Source: Halopenitus malekzadehii
GTDB lineage: Archaea > Halobacteriota > Halobacteria > Halobacteriales > Haloferacaceae
Assembly (NCBI RefSeq): GCF_900108505.1
Contig: NZ_FNWU01000001.1
Coordinates: forward strand, 124,001 to 188,000
Reading direction: 5' to 3'
Length of the DNA stretch: 64,000 bases
Shown here: positions 54,981-63,046 of the stretch, piece after piece
Numbering within the stretch: position 1 is the stretch's first letter
Layout: every line of letters begins with the position of its first letter
The notes under the pieces: model-generated
What the model was told of the DNA's origin: nothing
The model's database searches: none
What the model saw: the letters and a program-made list of their open reading frames with translations, nothing else
Program-made: the position numbers and the translations under genes

Positions 54981-55361
54981 ATGTCCTGTCCCGACTGTGG
55001 GGGCGACCGCGTCACGCTCCGAGTCCCCGCCGACCTGCGTGATCACGCCGGTTCGGAGACGGTGGCTGTCTGTCGCGACTGTCTCCGCGTGCAGCCGATC
55101 GACGCCGGTGCCGCCGAGCCAGCCACTCCGAGCGCCGTCGACGAGTCGATCCCGGACGGCGACGGCGGCGTGGCGTTTCTGCTCGCCTGTGGCAATCTCG
55201 GCTCGCTGGCGCTCCACCGCCCGGCGATCGTCGAGCTGTTCGAGTATGCAGAAGTCGCGGGCGTCGACGTCTATCTGACGCTCGACCGGCTGGCGGATAC
55301 GGTCCCGAACCCGCATTTCGACGTGTCGAGACGAATGGAACAGGTTGACGAGTTTCTCTAG
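54981..55361 (+). CDS. Small zinc-finger-like haloarchaeal protein (DUF6276-like), 126 aa
   Basis: The N terminus holds two CxxC knuckles: SCPDCGGD (Cys 3 and 6) and VCRDCLRVQP (Cys near 31 and 34), which should bind one zinc. A Gly/Asp linker precedes a second part (GGVAFLLACGNLGSLALHRP, then VDVYLTLDRLADTVPNPHFD). I associate it with DUF6276 from memory; function unknown. Its stop is 34 nt from the convergent aRF1 stop. A TTTTATCG AT-rich element about 30 nt before the ATG fits a leaderless transcript. Confidence 0.72.
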   Translation: MSCPDCGGDRVTLRVPADLRDHAGSETVAVCRDCLRVQPIDAGAAEPATPSAVDESIPDGDGGVAFLLACGNLGSLALHRPAIVELFEYAEVAGVDVYLTLDRLADTVPNPHFDVSRRMEQVDEFL

Positions 55362-55395
55362 CCGGGACTCGACCGTCGAAGGGGGATCGTCGAGT

Positions 55396-56646
55396 CTAGA
55401 CGCCGGTCGAATACCGGAGGAGGCCGGCGGTCCCGCCGAAGGCGTCCAGCAGCTGCTCGCCCTTCTCGAAGTCCGTGGAGATGAACTTGGTCTCGGTGCC
55501 GCGCTGTTCGGCGATCGCCATCAGATGCTCGATGACGTCCTCACGCTCCTGAACGGCTGCCTCCTCGCCACACTCGGCACACTCGTGGTCCGGGGTGGAG
55601 TGGCGGCTGTCGACCACCTCGAACTCCTCGTGGCCATTTGGACACTCGTAGACCACGACGTCGGACCGAAGGTCCTCCGAGAGGAGGAGGCGGTCGACCG
55701 ATCCCATGATCAGGTTCCGTCGGGTCTGCTCGAAGCCGTAGGTCGCCTTCTCGCCGGTGTGGAGGTTCTCGAAGAACTCCTCCATCAGGTTCTTGTCCTC
55801 GACGATCGCCTGGTCAGCAAGCGCCTCCTGTCCGGCGTCGACGAGGTCGTAGAGGCCGGATTCGTCGGTGTAGGAGACGTCGAACTTGCCGAGGACCGTG
55901 TCCTGGAGCTCGTGGTGGAGATAATCGCCGTCGAGGAACTCGTCCTTCGTCGGGGAGGGGCCGCCGACGAGGATCCCGTCCAACTCGTGCCGTTTCGGGA
56001 CGAAGAGGTCGTTCGCCATCTCCGCGACCTCCTGGTAGAAGTTGTCGATCGCCTCGAGCCGGAGGCGGGCGAACCGCTGTGCGGACTGGCCACCCTTTCG
56101 CTGCTTGCCCGGCACGAGCGAGGAGGCGGACTTGACGGGCTCGACGCGTTTCCCCTTCAGCCAGCCGACGTTGGCCTCCCGGCGGTCGAGGACGATGAGC
56201 CCGAACAGGCCCTTATCCGCGAGCATATGCTCGAGCGGTTCGGTGAGGAAGTCCGAGTCACAGTGATACCGGAACGACTCGATCGGGTCCGGCGGCGACT
56301 CGAGCGTCTTCGTCACCATCTCCGTTCGACCGCCGCCGGAGTCGACGGCGCCCGAGAAAATGACGATCCCGTTCTCCGGAGGGAAGGTGTCGTAATACCG
56401 GAGCCGGTCCTTGATACTGGTCAGAGCGTCCTGCACGTTCGTCCGGGTCTGTTTGGACTTGATGTTCGATGCCTCGCTGTGTTCCTGGGTCACGTGGGCG
56501 ACGACGTCGGAGATCTGTTTGTCCTCGGGGATGTAGATCGTGACGAGCTGGGTGCCGGAGCCCTCGTACTCCTGGAGCTCCTCGATGACCTTGCGGAACT
56601 CGTATTTCCGCCGGTCCTCGGTCGTCCCCTCCGTCTCTGTACTCAT
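55396..56646 (-). CDS. prf1: Peptide chain release factor aRF-1
   Basis: The archaeal/eukaryotic-type class I release factor, 416 residues, which reads all three stop codons and releases the nascent protein. Domain 1 has the stop-codon-recognition motif NIKSKQTR (about 63-70) with YxCxxxF-like residues nearby. Domain 2 has the catalytic RKGGQSAQRFARLR (GGQ near 180). Domain 3 ends with a zinc-binding region containing CPNGHEEFEVVD and CAECGEEAAV. It is monocistronic. Confidence 0.97.
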   Translation of the reverse strand: MSTETEGTTEDRRKYEFRKVIEELQEYEGSGTQLVTIYIPEDKQISDVVAHVTQEHSEASNIKSKQTRTNVQDALTSIKDRLRYYDTFPPENGIVIFSGAVDSGGGRTEMVTKTLESPPDPIESFRYHCDSDFLTEPLEHMLADKGLFGLIVLDRREANVGWLKGKRVEPVKSASSLVPGKQRKGGQSAQRFARLRLEAIDNFYQEVAEMANDLFVPKRHELDGILVGGPSPTKDEFLDGDYLHHELQDTVLGKFDVSYTDESGLYDLVDAGQEALADQAIVEDKNLMEEFFENLHTGEKATYGFEQTRRNLIMGSVDRLLLSEDLRSDVVVYECPNGHEEFEVVDSRHSTPDHECAECGEEAAVQEREDVIEHLMAIAEQRGTETKFISTDFEKGEQLLDAFGGTAGLLRYSTGV

Positions 56647-56777
56647 TGGGTAGTCATCGCCGCGCTGGCGGTAAGTATGCTTTGACCTGCCCGTTCTCGG
56701 GGCACGGTCCGGCCCTCCTTCCGCGCCGAAGCGGGATCGGCGTCAGCGTATCCCCACGCTCGTCTGACCGTGTTCGG

Positions 56778-57119
56778 CTAGCCGAACCGCGACGCGAGCT
56801 CCTCCCGGAGGTCATCGACGTCGAGGTCCTTCATCTCGAGGAGGACGAGCAGGTGGTAGACGAGATCCGCGCTCTCATAGAGCAGCTCCGCCTCGTCGTC
56901 GTCCTTGGCCGCGAGGATCGTCTCAGTGGTTTCCTCGCCGAGCTTCTCGAGAACCGCGTTCTCCCCCTTCTCATGGGTGAACAGCGAGGCGGTGTACGAC
57001 CCTTCGGGGAGCTCCCGTTTTCGCTGTTCGATCGTCGCACACAGCTCGTCGAGGACGTCGTCGTCGACGTCCGCGTCGGCCCCGGTCGACCCCTTGCCGC
57101 GTCCCGGATCGTCGCTCAT
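56778..57119 (-). CDS. hisE: Phosphoribosyl-ATP pyrophosphatase (HisE)
   Basis: Second step of histidine synthesis, removing pyrophosphate from phosphoribosyl-ATP. The 113-residue protein has the MazG-like helical core with GSYTASLFTHEKGENAVLEK (about 40-59), LGEETTETILAAKDDDEAEL (metal-binding Glu residues) and ESADLVYHLLVLLE. An N-terminal Gly/Asp leader of about 20 residues is haloarchaeal. The start overlaps the pdxT stop by 4 nt, so both come from one transcript. HisI is not fused or adjacent. Confidence 0.95.
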   Translation of the reverse strand: MSDDPGRGKGSTGADADVDDDVLDELCATIEQRKRELPEGSYTASLFTHEKGENAVLEKLGEETTETILAAKDDDEAELLYESADLVYHLLVLLEMKDLDVDDLREELASRFG

Positions 57120-57709
57120 ACGCCCGCCTCCAGCTCCGGGAAGAACGCCAGGTCGTGGACCCGTGGGTCATCGGTTAGCTCGGGGTGGAACGAGCAGCCG
57201 ACGATCGGCCCGTCCCGAACGAGGACGGGCCGGTCCTCCCAGCTCGCCAGCACTTCGACGCCCTCGTCGACCGCATCGATGAGTGGCGCACGAATGAAAA
57301 CCGCGTGGAAGGGATCGGCGAGACCGTCCACCGCGAGCGGCGCCTCGAAGGAGTCCGCCTGTCTGCCGAACGCGTTCCGGTCGACGGTCGCGTCGATCAG
57401 CCCGAGCGTCTCGACGCGGTCGTCCTTGGCGTCCCGTGAGAGCACGATGAGCCCGGCACACGTCGCGAGCACGGGTTTCTCGGCGGTGACGTGGTCGCGG
57501 ATCTCCGTTGCGATCCCCTCACGATGGATCAGTCGTGAGATCGTCGTCGACTCCCCGCCCGGGCACAGGAGGACGTCACAGTCCGGGAGGACTCCCGACT
57601 CCCGGACCTCGACGACCGCAGCCGGTTCGTCGTGGGCAGCGGCCGCACGCCGGATCGCCGCGGCGTGTTCCGACACGTCGCCTTGGACGGCGAGGACGCC
57701 TGCTTTCAT
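57116..57709 (-). CDS. pdxT: Pyridoxal 5'-phosphate synthase glutaminase subunit PdxT
   Basis: The glutaminase that supplies ammonia to PdxS for PLP synthesis; 197 residues, class I amidotransferase fold. Visible are GVLAVQGDVSEHAAAIRRA (4-22), LLCPGGESTTISRLI (about 51-65), the nucleophile in VLATCAGLIVLS (Cys near 84), and the His-Glu pair in VGCSFHPELTDD (about 176-187). The ATG at 57709 is the family start; an in-frame ATG at 57772 adds an unrelated leader. pdxS is elsewhere. It overlaps hisE by 4 nt. Confidence 0.95.
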   Translation of the reverse strand: MKAGVLAVQGDVSEHAAAIRRAAAAHDEPAAVVEVRESGVLPDCDVLLCPGGESTTISRLIHREGIATEIRDHVTAEKPVLATCAGLIVLSRDAKDDRVETLGLIDATVDRNAFGRQADSFEAPLAVDGLADPFHAVFIRAPLIDAVDEGVEVLASWEDRPVLVRDGPIVGCSFHPELTDDPRVHDLAFFPELEAGV

Positions 57710-57809
57710 ACTGATCACTGCGCGTGCGGCTTTCAAAAAGGGCGCGTTCTCGGCCGCCTGCGTCGATTCCACCCGGGTGTGCGTGTTGTGACCGTTCGAG
57801 CTCGACCGC

Positions 57810-57971
57810 TCAGACCATCAGCGAGACGAGCTGGACGAGCACGCCGAACAGGACCGCGAAGGCGATGACCGTTTTCGGATCGATCCTGATCGCGTCCCGG
57901 CCTTCGGAGTCGAAATACCGGACCAGTCCCGCGCTGGACATCAGTCCGCCGGAGTTTTGACCGCTGCTCAT
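57810..57971 (-). CDS. secG: Sec61-beta / SecG-type preprotein translocase subunit
   Basis: A 53-residue tail-anchored subunit of the SecYE-beta translocon. MSSGQNSGGLMSSAGLVRYF with DSEGRDAIRIDPKTV is the classical archaeal Sec61-beta cytosolic part, followed by one C-terminal helix (IAFAVLFGVLVQLVSLMV). The ATG at 57971 gives the family N terminus; an ATG at 57992 would add seven residues. It lies 100 nt upstream of pdxT on the same strand and is divergent from thioredoxin. Confidence 0.93.
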   Translation of the reverse strand: MSSGQNSGGLMSSAGLVRYFDSEGRDAIRIDPKTVIAFAVLFGVLVQLVSLMV

Positions 57972-58089
57972 AGCCGTTCCTCCGGTGGCCACTCGCGTAA
58001 ACGTTTCGACACGGTCGCCACACGGGTTACAAACGTGCCGCGTGAGTAACCCTTATGCGCACGCCGGCACAACCCATCGGTAGCGTAGT

Positions 58090-58365
58090 ATGACTGTTCG
58101 ACTCCTCGATTTCCACGCCGACTGGTGCGGCCCGTGTAAGACTCAGGACCCGATCCTCGAAGAACTGCAGGAGGAGTTGGGTGATGCCTTCGAACTGCAG
58201 AAGATCGACGTCGACGAACAGCAGGACGTCGCGAACCAGTACCAGGTTCGATCCCTGCCCACGCTCATCGTCGAATCCGACGACGGCGTCGTCGACCGGT
58301 TCGTCGGGGTCACCCAGAAGGAAGACCTCGAGGACGCCATCTCCCAGGCCACCGCCGCGGCGTAA
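58090..58365 (+). CDS. trxA: Thioredoxin
   Basis: A 91-residue minimal thioredoxin fold, reducing protein disulphides in the cytosol. The active site is DWCGPCKTQ (Cys 13 and 16), the cis-Pro loop is VRSLPTLIVES (about 54-64), and IDVDEQQDVANQY supplies the usual central strand and helix. It is shorter at the N terminus than bacterial Trx. A CCTTATG TATA-like element (about 58049-58055) lies 35 nt before the ATG. It is monocistronic. Confidence 0.93.
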   Translation: MTVRLLDFHADWCGPCKTQDPILEELQEELGDAFELQKIDVDEQQDVANQYQVRSLPTLIVESDDGVVDRFVGVTQKEDLEDAISQATAAA

Positions 58366-58500
58366 TCGTTTCCGCTCCGGGTCGCGTCTCCACAACGGGC
58401 CATCCGCCAGTCTTTCACGAACCGTTCGATAGACGCGTCCACCTCTCGGCGGACGTTCCCGTCTCGCAACCTTTTAGCGCGTACCCGCGTATCAGCACGT

Positions 58501-58650
58501 ATGGCCACGTTTGACGCCGCAACGAAGCGAACGCTCGAGAAGCTCGTGTGTATGCGCTGTAACGCCCGCAACCCGAAAGACGCCGACGAGTGCCGCAAGT
58601 GCGGGTACAAGAACCTCCGTCCGAAAGCGACTGAGCGCCGCGCCGCGTAG
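58501..58650 (+). CDS. rpl40e: Large-subunit ribosomal protein L40e
   Basis: A 49-residue protein easily missed because of its size. It begins [20 protein letters not shown], and the two knuckles [19 protein letters not shown] give four cysteines for a zinc site, as in archaeal L40e; it ends [13 protein letters not shown]. Unlike eukaryotes there is no ubiquitin fusion. CTTTTAGCG about 30 nt upstream is a plausible TATA box for a leaderless transcript. It is convergent with the MBL hydrolase gene. Confidence 0.95.
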   Translation: MATFDAATKRTLEKLVCMRCNARNPKDADECRKCGYKNLRPKATERRAA

Positions 58651-58723
58651 TCGCTCTCGACTCGCACGCGCCGTTTTTTCCGGCCTCACTGTCCGTATCG
58701 GAGCCGTGCGTCCGGTGTCGGGC

Positions 58724-59347
58724 CTATTCGTCGTACTTCGGCGCTCGTCGTTCGGCTCGTTCGAGCGCGCGCTCGATCACGGTCCGCACCGAATCGTCGC
58801 CGTCCGCCGCCCGGTAGGCGTCGCCGTGGCCGGCATACAGTTCGGAGACGGTGTCCGGCAGCCGATCGAGAAGGTCGTGGAGGCTCTCGATCAGCCGCTC
58901 GCGTGACTGGCCCGTCATATCGGTACGTCCAAAGGAGCCGTTCTCGAAGGCGCCGTCGTTGTAGACCACGACGTCGCCGCTGTAAACGCGTTCGTCTCCG
59001 ACGAACGCGACGTGATCGACGGCATGGCCCGGTGTGTACACCACCTCACACGGCTCGTCACCGATCGTGACCTCCTCGCCGTCCGCCAGCGCCACGTCCC
59101 GTCGTGGGTGGTCGTCGTAGGCGTACAGCTCGGCGTCGAAGGCGTCGAGCACCGCGTCGAGCTCGCCCACGTGGTCGGCGTGTTGATGCGTGAGGACGAC
59201 GCGGTCCAGATCCTCGACCTTGTCGGCGATCGTCTCCTCGACGTTCGGCATCGTCCCGGCGTCGACGAGCGTCGTCGTCTCGCCCGGCACGAGATACGCG
59301 TTACACGTGAACTCCTCGGCGGCGGCGGTGACGTTGATCGGGTCCAT
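58724..59347 (-). CDS. Metallo-beta-lactamase fold hydrolase (glyoxalase II-like)
   Basis: A 207-residue MBL-fold protein. The dinuclear metal site is seen in LTHQHADHVGELD (HxHxDH, about 53-65), YTPGHAVDHVAFVGD (His near 112), YSGDVVVYN (bridging Asp near 126) and a C-terminal YAGHGDAYR (His near 170). This is the glyoxalase II/hydroxyacylglutathione hydrolase-like layout, but haloarchaea lack glutathione, so the substrate is unknown. The start MDPINVTAAAEEFTCNAYLV is typical. It is transcribed alone. Confidence 0.9.
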   Translation of the reverse strand: MDPINVTAAAEEFTCNAYLVPGETTTLVDAGTMPNVEETIADKVEDLDRVVLTHQHADHVGELDAVLDAFDAELYAYDDHPRRDVALADGEEVTIGDEPCEVVYTPGHAVDHVAFVGDERVYSGDVVVYNDGAFENGSFGRTDMTGQSRERLIESLHDLLDRLPDTVSELYAGHGDAYRAADGDDSVRTVIERALERAERRAPKYDE

Positions 59348-59454
59348 ACCGACCGTTGACCCACGAGCCTCTTAAACGAGGCGTCGCGCCTCGACGTGGG
59401 ATCGGGACTGCCACCTCCGGTCAGGTGTCGGCCAGGAATCGCAAGTCAAACGGA

Positions 59455-59530
59455 TGGGCCCTGTCGGATTTGAACCAACGCTCAACTCGTTATGAGCGAG
59501 TCGCTTTCAGCCGGACTAAGCTAAGGGCCC
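59455..59530 (-). tRNA. tRNA with anticodon CAT, probably tRNA-Ile2
   Basis: Minus-strand cloverleaf: acceptor GGGCCCT/AGGGCCC, D-stem GCTT/AAGC, anticodon stem ACTCG/CGAGT around CTCATAA (anticodon CAT), T-stem GTTGG/CCGAC around TTCAAAT, discriminator A. It is not initiator-like. The elongator tRNA-Met of the haloarchaea I know carries an intron, and the GGGCCCTTAGCT start resembles bacterial tRNA-Ile2, so this is most likely the AUA-reading tRNA-Ile2 with a modified C34. Elongator Met is the alternative. Confidence 0.9.
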
Positions 59531-59658
59531 TCACCACGGGCTATCCGTCGATGCCTCTTTAGCGTACCGTCTTTCCGTCGGGCGTCCTCCTCGCGTCGCG
59601 GTCGAGATCGGCACGTTCGACGACGGCGCCGCTTTCCGGAAATGGCCGATCGAAGAAG

Positions 59659-59762
59659 CGCCGAAGCCAGGACTCGAACCTGGGACCGCCTCGTGACTGC
59701 GACGAACGGACCGATCCGATCGTCCTAACAGCGAGGCGCTCTACCAACTGAGCTACTTCGGC
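59659..59762 (-). tRNA. tRNA-Asn (anticodon GTT) with a 31-nt intron
   Basis: Acceptor GCCGAAG/CTTCGGC, D-stem GCTC/GAGC, anticodon stem CCTCG/CGAGG, T-stem CCAGG/CCTGG, discriminator G. The anticodon loop is interrupted after position 37 by an intron at 59695-59725. The exon-intron joint folds as a canonical bulge-helix-bulge: 3-nt bulges TAG and TCA flank a 4-bp helix CTGT/GCAG, closed by GACGA/TCGTC inside the intron. After splicing the loop is CTGTTAA. Confidence 0.95.
59695..59725 (-). other. Intron of tRNA-Asn (archaeal BHB type)
   Basis: 31 nt at the canonical 37/38 position. It contains a GACGA/TCGTC stem; cleavage by the archaeal splicing endonuclease is expected after the second base of each 3-nt bulge. 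It is too short to hold a box C/D RNA like the known tRNA-Trp intron. Confidence 0.9.
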
Positions 59763-59930
59763 GTGCACCTGTTCGTATTGGTCTCTTTTTGATAGGGCTT
59801 TCGTTTTCACCCGACGGCGGCGGTACGATCCCGTATCCCACACGGGGGACCGTCGGCCGTCCCGATCGCCGTCTCGGGATCGACGACGCCGACCGACATC
59901 CTTTCACGCCGACCGACTGAACCGGTCGGT

Positions 59931-61328
59931 ATGAGCGACCTGGACTCGGTGCGGCGATCAGTCCTCGACCGGATCACCCCCGACCCGGCTGAGCGGGACC
60001 GTCTCGAGGCGGTCGCCGAGCGACTCGTCGACCGGGCACGGGCTGCAGTCGATGATCTCGATGCCGACCTGACGACCGGTCCCGACGGCGACGTCGATGT
60101 CGTCCGCGTCGGATCGACCGCGCGCGGGACGTGGCTGGCCGGCGATCGCGACATCGATCTCTTCGTCCGGTTCCCGACCGACCTGCCTCGGGCGGACCTC
60201 GAGCGGTACGGACTGGCAGTGGGCCACGCCGTTCTGCCGGACGGCCACGAGGAATACGCCGAACACCCCTACGTCACGGGGATTCTTGACGGGTTTGCGG
60301 TTGATCTCGTCCCGTGTTACGACGTCGCGGACGCGAGCGCCATCCGATCGGCGGTCGACCGAACGCCGTTTCACGACGCCTACCTCTCGGAGCGTCTCAC
60401 CGATACTCTCGCGGAGGACGTGCTGTTGACGAAACGGTTTCTCAAGGGCATCGGCGCGTACGGCAGCGATCTCCGAACCCGTGGCTTCTCGGGCTATCTG
60501 TCCGAGCTCCTCGTCGTTGAGTTCGGTGGGTTCGAACCGCTCCTGCGGGCTGCCGCCGACTGGCACCCGCCGGTCCGGATCGATCCCGAGGGCCACGGCG
60601 AGGCGACCTTCGACGACCCGCTCGTCGTGATCGACCCGACCGATCCGGATCGGAACGTGGCAGCCGTCTGCTCCGCGCGTAACCTCGCCCGGCTGCAACA
60701 TCACGCGCGCGCGTTCCTCGCCGACCCGACCGAGACGCCCTTTTCCCCGCCCGATCGCGAGCCGCTGTCGGCGGACGCGGTTCGCGAGCACATCGATCGA
60801 CGGGAGACGACGCCGATCGCGATCGTCTTCGAGCCGCCGATGCTCGTCGACGACCAACTGTGGCCACAGCTCCGGAAATCCCGCGATGGGATCGTGCGCG
60901 CGCTCGAGGAGCGTCAGTTCCAGGTGCTCCGGTCACGGACGATGGTCAACGACGATACCGCCGATCACGTCCGCGCCGTCGTCCTCGTCGAACCCCTCCA
61001 CGACTCGCTGCCCGCCGTCGCCACCCATCGCGGTCCGCCCGTGGCGGTCCGTGAGCACGCCGAGGGGTTTTACGACGCCTACGCCGAGGACGGGGACCCG
61101 TACACCTACGGGCCGTTCCTCGACGGGGATCGATACGTCGTCGAGCGCGAGCGGACGGTCACGAGCGCGGCGCGGTTTCTCGCGGAGGGGGATCTCTCCG
61201 ACGTCGGCCTCGGGGCACAGCTGACCGAAGCCATCGCGGGCCGTGAGGTACTCGTCGGGACGGACGTCGCGTCGCTTGCGGACGGGTTCGGGACGCAGCT
61301 TCGGTCCTACTTCGAGCCGCGACCCTGA
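59931..61328 (+). CDS. cca: CCA-adding enzyme (archaeal class I tRNA nucleotidyltransferase)
   Basis: Adds CCA to tRNA 3' ends, needed because the tRNA genes here do not encode CCA. The 465-residue protein has the nucleotidyltransferase motif GSTARGTWLAGDRDIDLFV (about 62-80), with two catalytic Asp residues, and a third in GFAVDLVPCYD (about 123). FLKGIGAYGSDLRTRGFSGY (about 167-186) and the body/tail domains follow. The ATG at 59931 is right after a short leader. It is next to two tRNA genes on the opposite strand. Confidence 0.96.
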   Translation: MSDLDSVRRSVLDRITPDPAERDRLEAVAERLVDRARAAVDDLDADLTTGPDGDVDVVRVGSTARGTWLAGDRDIDLFVRFPTDLPRADLERYGLAVGHAVLPDGHEEYAEHPYVTGILDGFAVDLVPCYDVADASAIRSAVDRTPFHDAYLSERLTDTLAEDVLLTKRFLKGIGAYGSDLRTRGFSGYLSELLVVEFGGFEPLLRAAADWHPPVRIDPEGHGEATFDDPLVVIDPTDPDRNVAAVCSARNLARLQHHARAFLADPTETPFSPPDREPLSADAVREHIDRRETTPIAIVFEPPMLVDDQLWPQLRKSRDGIVRALEERQFQVLRSRTMVNDDTADHVRAVVLVEPLHDSLPAVATHRGPPVAVREHAEGFYDAYAEDGDPYTYGPFLDGDRYVVERERTVTSAARFLAEGDLSDVGLGAQLTEAIAGREVLVGTDVASLADGFGTQLRSYFEPRP

Positions 61329-61427
61329 TCCTGGTTCTGGCCGACGGCGGCGCAGTACTACGGCTGGTGGCGGTCACGTCGGCCAGCGGAGTCTCGTCGA
61401 TCAGCCCCGAACGGTGGGTTCGGCCGG

Positions 61428-62432
61428 TCAGCGTCCGAACTGTGACTCGACGTCGTTGATGAGGACGCGCGTCGAGCCGTTGAGGTCGCCCTCCGGCTCG
61501 ATCGGATCGCGGCCGTCGTACGTCTCGTGAACCATTCCGACGCCCTCGGCGAGGGTATCGAGCCCGTATCCTCCCTCGAGTACGAACCCGAGCGCGGCGT
61601 CGGTTCGGTCGGCGATCCCCCGAACCCGGTCGGTGAGCAGGGCGTACCCCTCCGAGGAAACCCGCATCCGCGAGATCGGGTCGTGACGGTGGGCGTCGAA
61701 GCCGGCCGAGACGAGCAGGAGGCCCGGATCGAACTCCGCAAGCATCGGGTCGAGCACCTCATCGACCACCGTGCAGTACTCGACGTCGCCGGCCCCGGCG
61801 GACAGCGGAACGTTCAGCGTCGTCCCCTCGCCCTCGCTCTCCCCCGTCTCGTCGATCTCGCCCGTTCCGGGGTAGAGCCCCTGTTCGTGGACCGACGCGT
61901 AGAAGACGTCTCCGCGGTCGTAGAAGATGTCCTGCGTGCCGTTGCCGTGATGGACGTCCCAGTCGAAGATCGCGACCCGGTCGACCAGGTCCTCGTCGAG
62001 AACCGTCTGTGCGGCCACGGCCGCGTTGTTAACGAAGCAGAACCCCATCGCGTCGTCGGTCACGGCGTGGTGACCCGGTGGACGGCCGATCGCGAACGGG
62101 GTCTTTCGCCCGGTTGCTCCGTCGATCGCCTCCCGTGCTGCCCACTGGGCAAGGCCGGCGGAGGCGAGTGCCGCGTCCCACGTCTTCTCGCAGGCGACCG
62201 TGTCGGGATCCCAGTTTCCGCCCCCGTCGGCACAGAACGCCTCGACGTCGTCGACGTACGTCTCGTCGTGGACGGCGGCGACCGCCGACCGACTTGCCGG
62301 CGTCGCCTCGTGGTAGGAGACGTCGTGACGGTCCTGCAACCCCCGTCGGATCGCCCGGAGCCGATCCGGCGTTTCGGGGTGTCGATCGCCGGTGTCGTGC
62401 TCGAGACAGACCTCGGAGTAGCCGAACTGCAT
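61428..62432 (-). CDS. Histone deacetylase family protein (AcuC/class II HDAC-like)
   Basis: A zinc-dependent deacetylase of 334 residues. The catalytic core is intact: GRPPGHHAVTDDAMGF (tandem His near 124-125), DWDVHHGNGTQDIFYDRGDV (Asp-His zinc ligands near 158), SAGFDAHRHDP (second Asp near 243), and the transition-state Tyr in LEGGYGLDTLAEG (about 288). MQFGYSEVCLEHDTGDRHPE is the family N terminus. Relatives deacetylate proteins, acetylated polyamines or small molecules. The start is 1 nt after the stop of the histone gene, so the two are one transcription unit; I recall the same order in Haloferax. Confidence 0.94.
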   Translation of the reverse strand: MQFGYSEVCLEHDTGDRHPETPDRLRAIRRGLQDRHDVSYHEATPASRSAVAAVHDETYVDDVEAFCADGGGNWDPDTVACEKTWDAALASAGLAQWAAREAIDGATGRKTPFAIGRPPGHHAVTDDAMGFCFVNNAAVAAQTVLDEDLVDRVAIFDWDVHHGNGTQDIFYDRGDVFYASVHEQGLYPGTGEIDETGESEGEGTTLNVPLSAGAGDVEYCTVVDEVLDPMLAEFDPGLLLVSAGFDAHRHDPISRMRVSSEGYALLTDRVRGIADRTDAALGFVLEGGYGLDTLAEGVGMVHETYDGRDPIEPEGDLNGSTRVLINDVESQFGR

Positions 62433-62433
62433 A

Positions 62434-62865
62434 CTAGTTGAACAACGCGAAGTAGGTCTCGATGTCTTCGGCCTGGATGGTCCGTCGGTCAGCGTGTCGC
62501 GCGAGCGTCGCCGCCGCGCTGGCGACGTTATCGGCGTAATCCTCGAGGACGTCCGCCAACGCGATCCGCGCGTCCATCCCGACCCGATAGCGGTCGTCGA
62601 TGCGCGACCGCGCGATCCGGTCGACCGGTGCGATCGGGAGCGTGAGATCCTCCCGGTCGATCACCTGCCCGACGTCGAAATCGGCGGCCATCAGCGTCTT
62701 TCGCCCGTCTGCGGTTGCGCGCTCGGCGGCGTCCGCCGCCACCGATGCGCCGTGGTCCTGTACGCGGCGTGCCAGCGCCTCGGCCGCGTCCGCACTCACC
62801 CTGAGGTCGCCAGCGTTCCGCCGGATGATCTGGTCGACCGGGGCGAACGGCAACTCGACACTCAT
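62434..62865 (-). CDS. hstA: Doublet (two-fold) archaeal histone
   Basis: A 143-residue protein of two histone folds in tandem, the haloarchaeal form that makes an internal pseudo-dimer. Fold 1 is ELPFAPVDQIIRRNAGDLRV to about residue 68 and fold 2 starts LPIAPVDRIARSRIDDRYRV. Each ends with the expected DGRKTLMAADF or DRRTIQAEDIETY. Only one lysine is present (in GRKTL), and the chain is very acidic, so DNA packing like HMfB is doubtful. The ATG at 62865 is the family start; upstream in-frame sequence to 63093 is not. It directly precedes the deacetylase gene. Confidence 0.95.
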   Translation of the reverse strand: MSVELPFAPVDQIIRRNAGDLRVSADAAEALARRVQDHGASVAADAAERATADGRKTLMAADFDVGQVIDREDLTLPIAPVDRIARSRIDDRYRVGMDARIALADVLEDYADNVASAAATLARHADRRTIQAEDIETYFALFN

Positions 62866-63046
62866 ACACACACTCGGGTCGGTCCGCCGTATAACGCTTT
62901 CCGTTACCTCTCGTCTCCGTTTCCGGTAGCCGCTGTCGGGTGCGCTCGCGCCGCCATCCGGACGCTGCCCACGGTGGGAATCCGCATCGGTTCGCCGGGC
63001 ACCGACCGGGGATCGACCACGTCGATCGGCGTCGTCGACGGGACGC

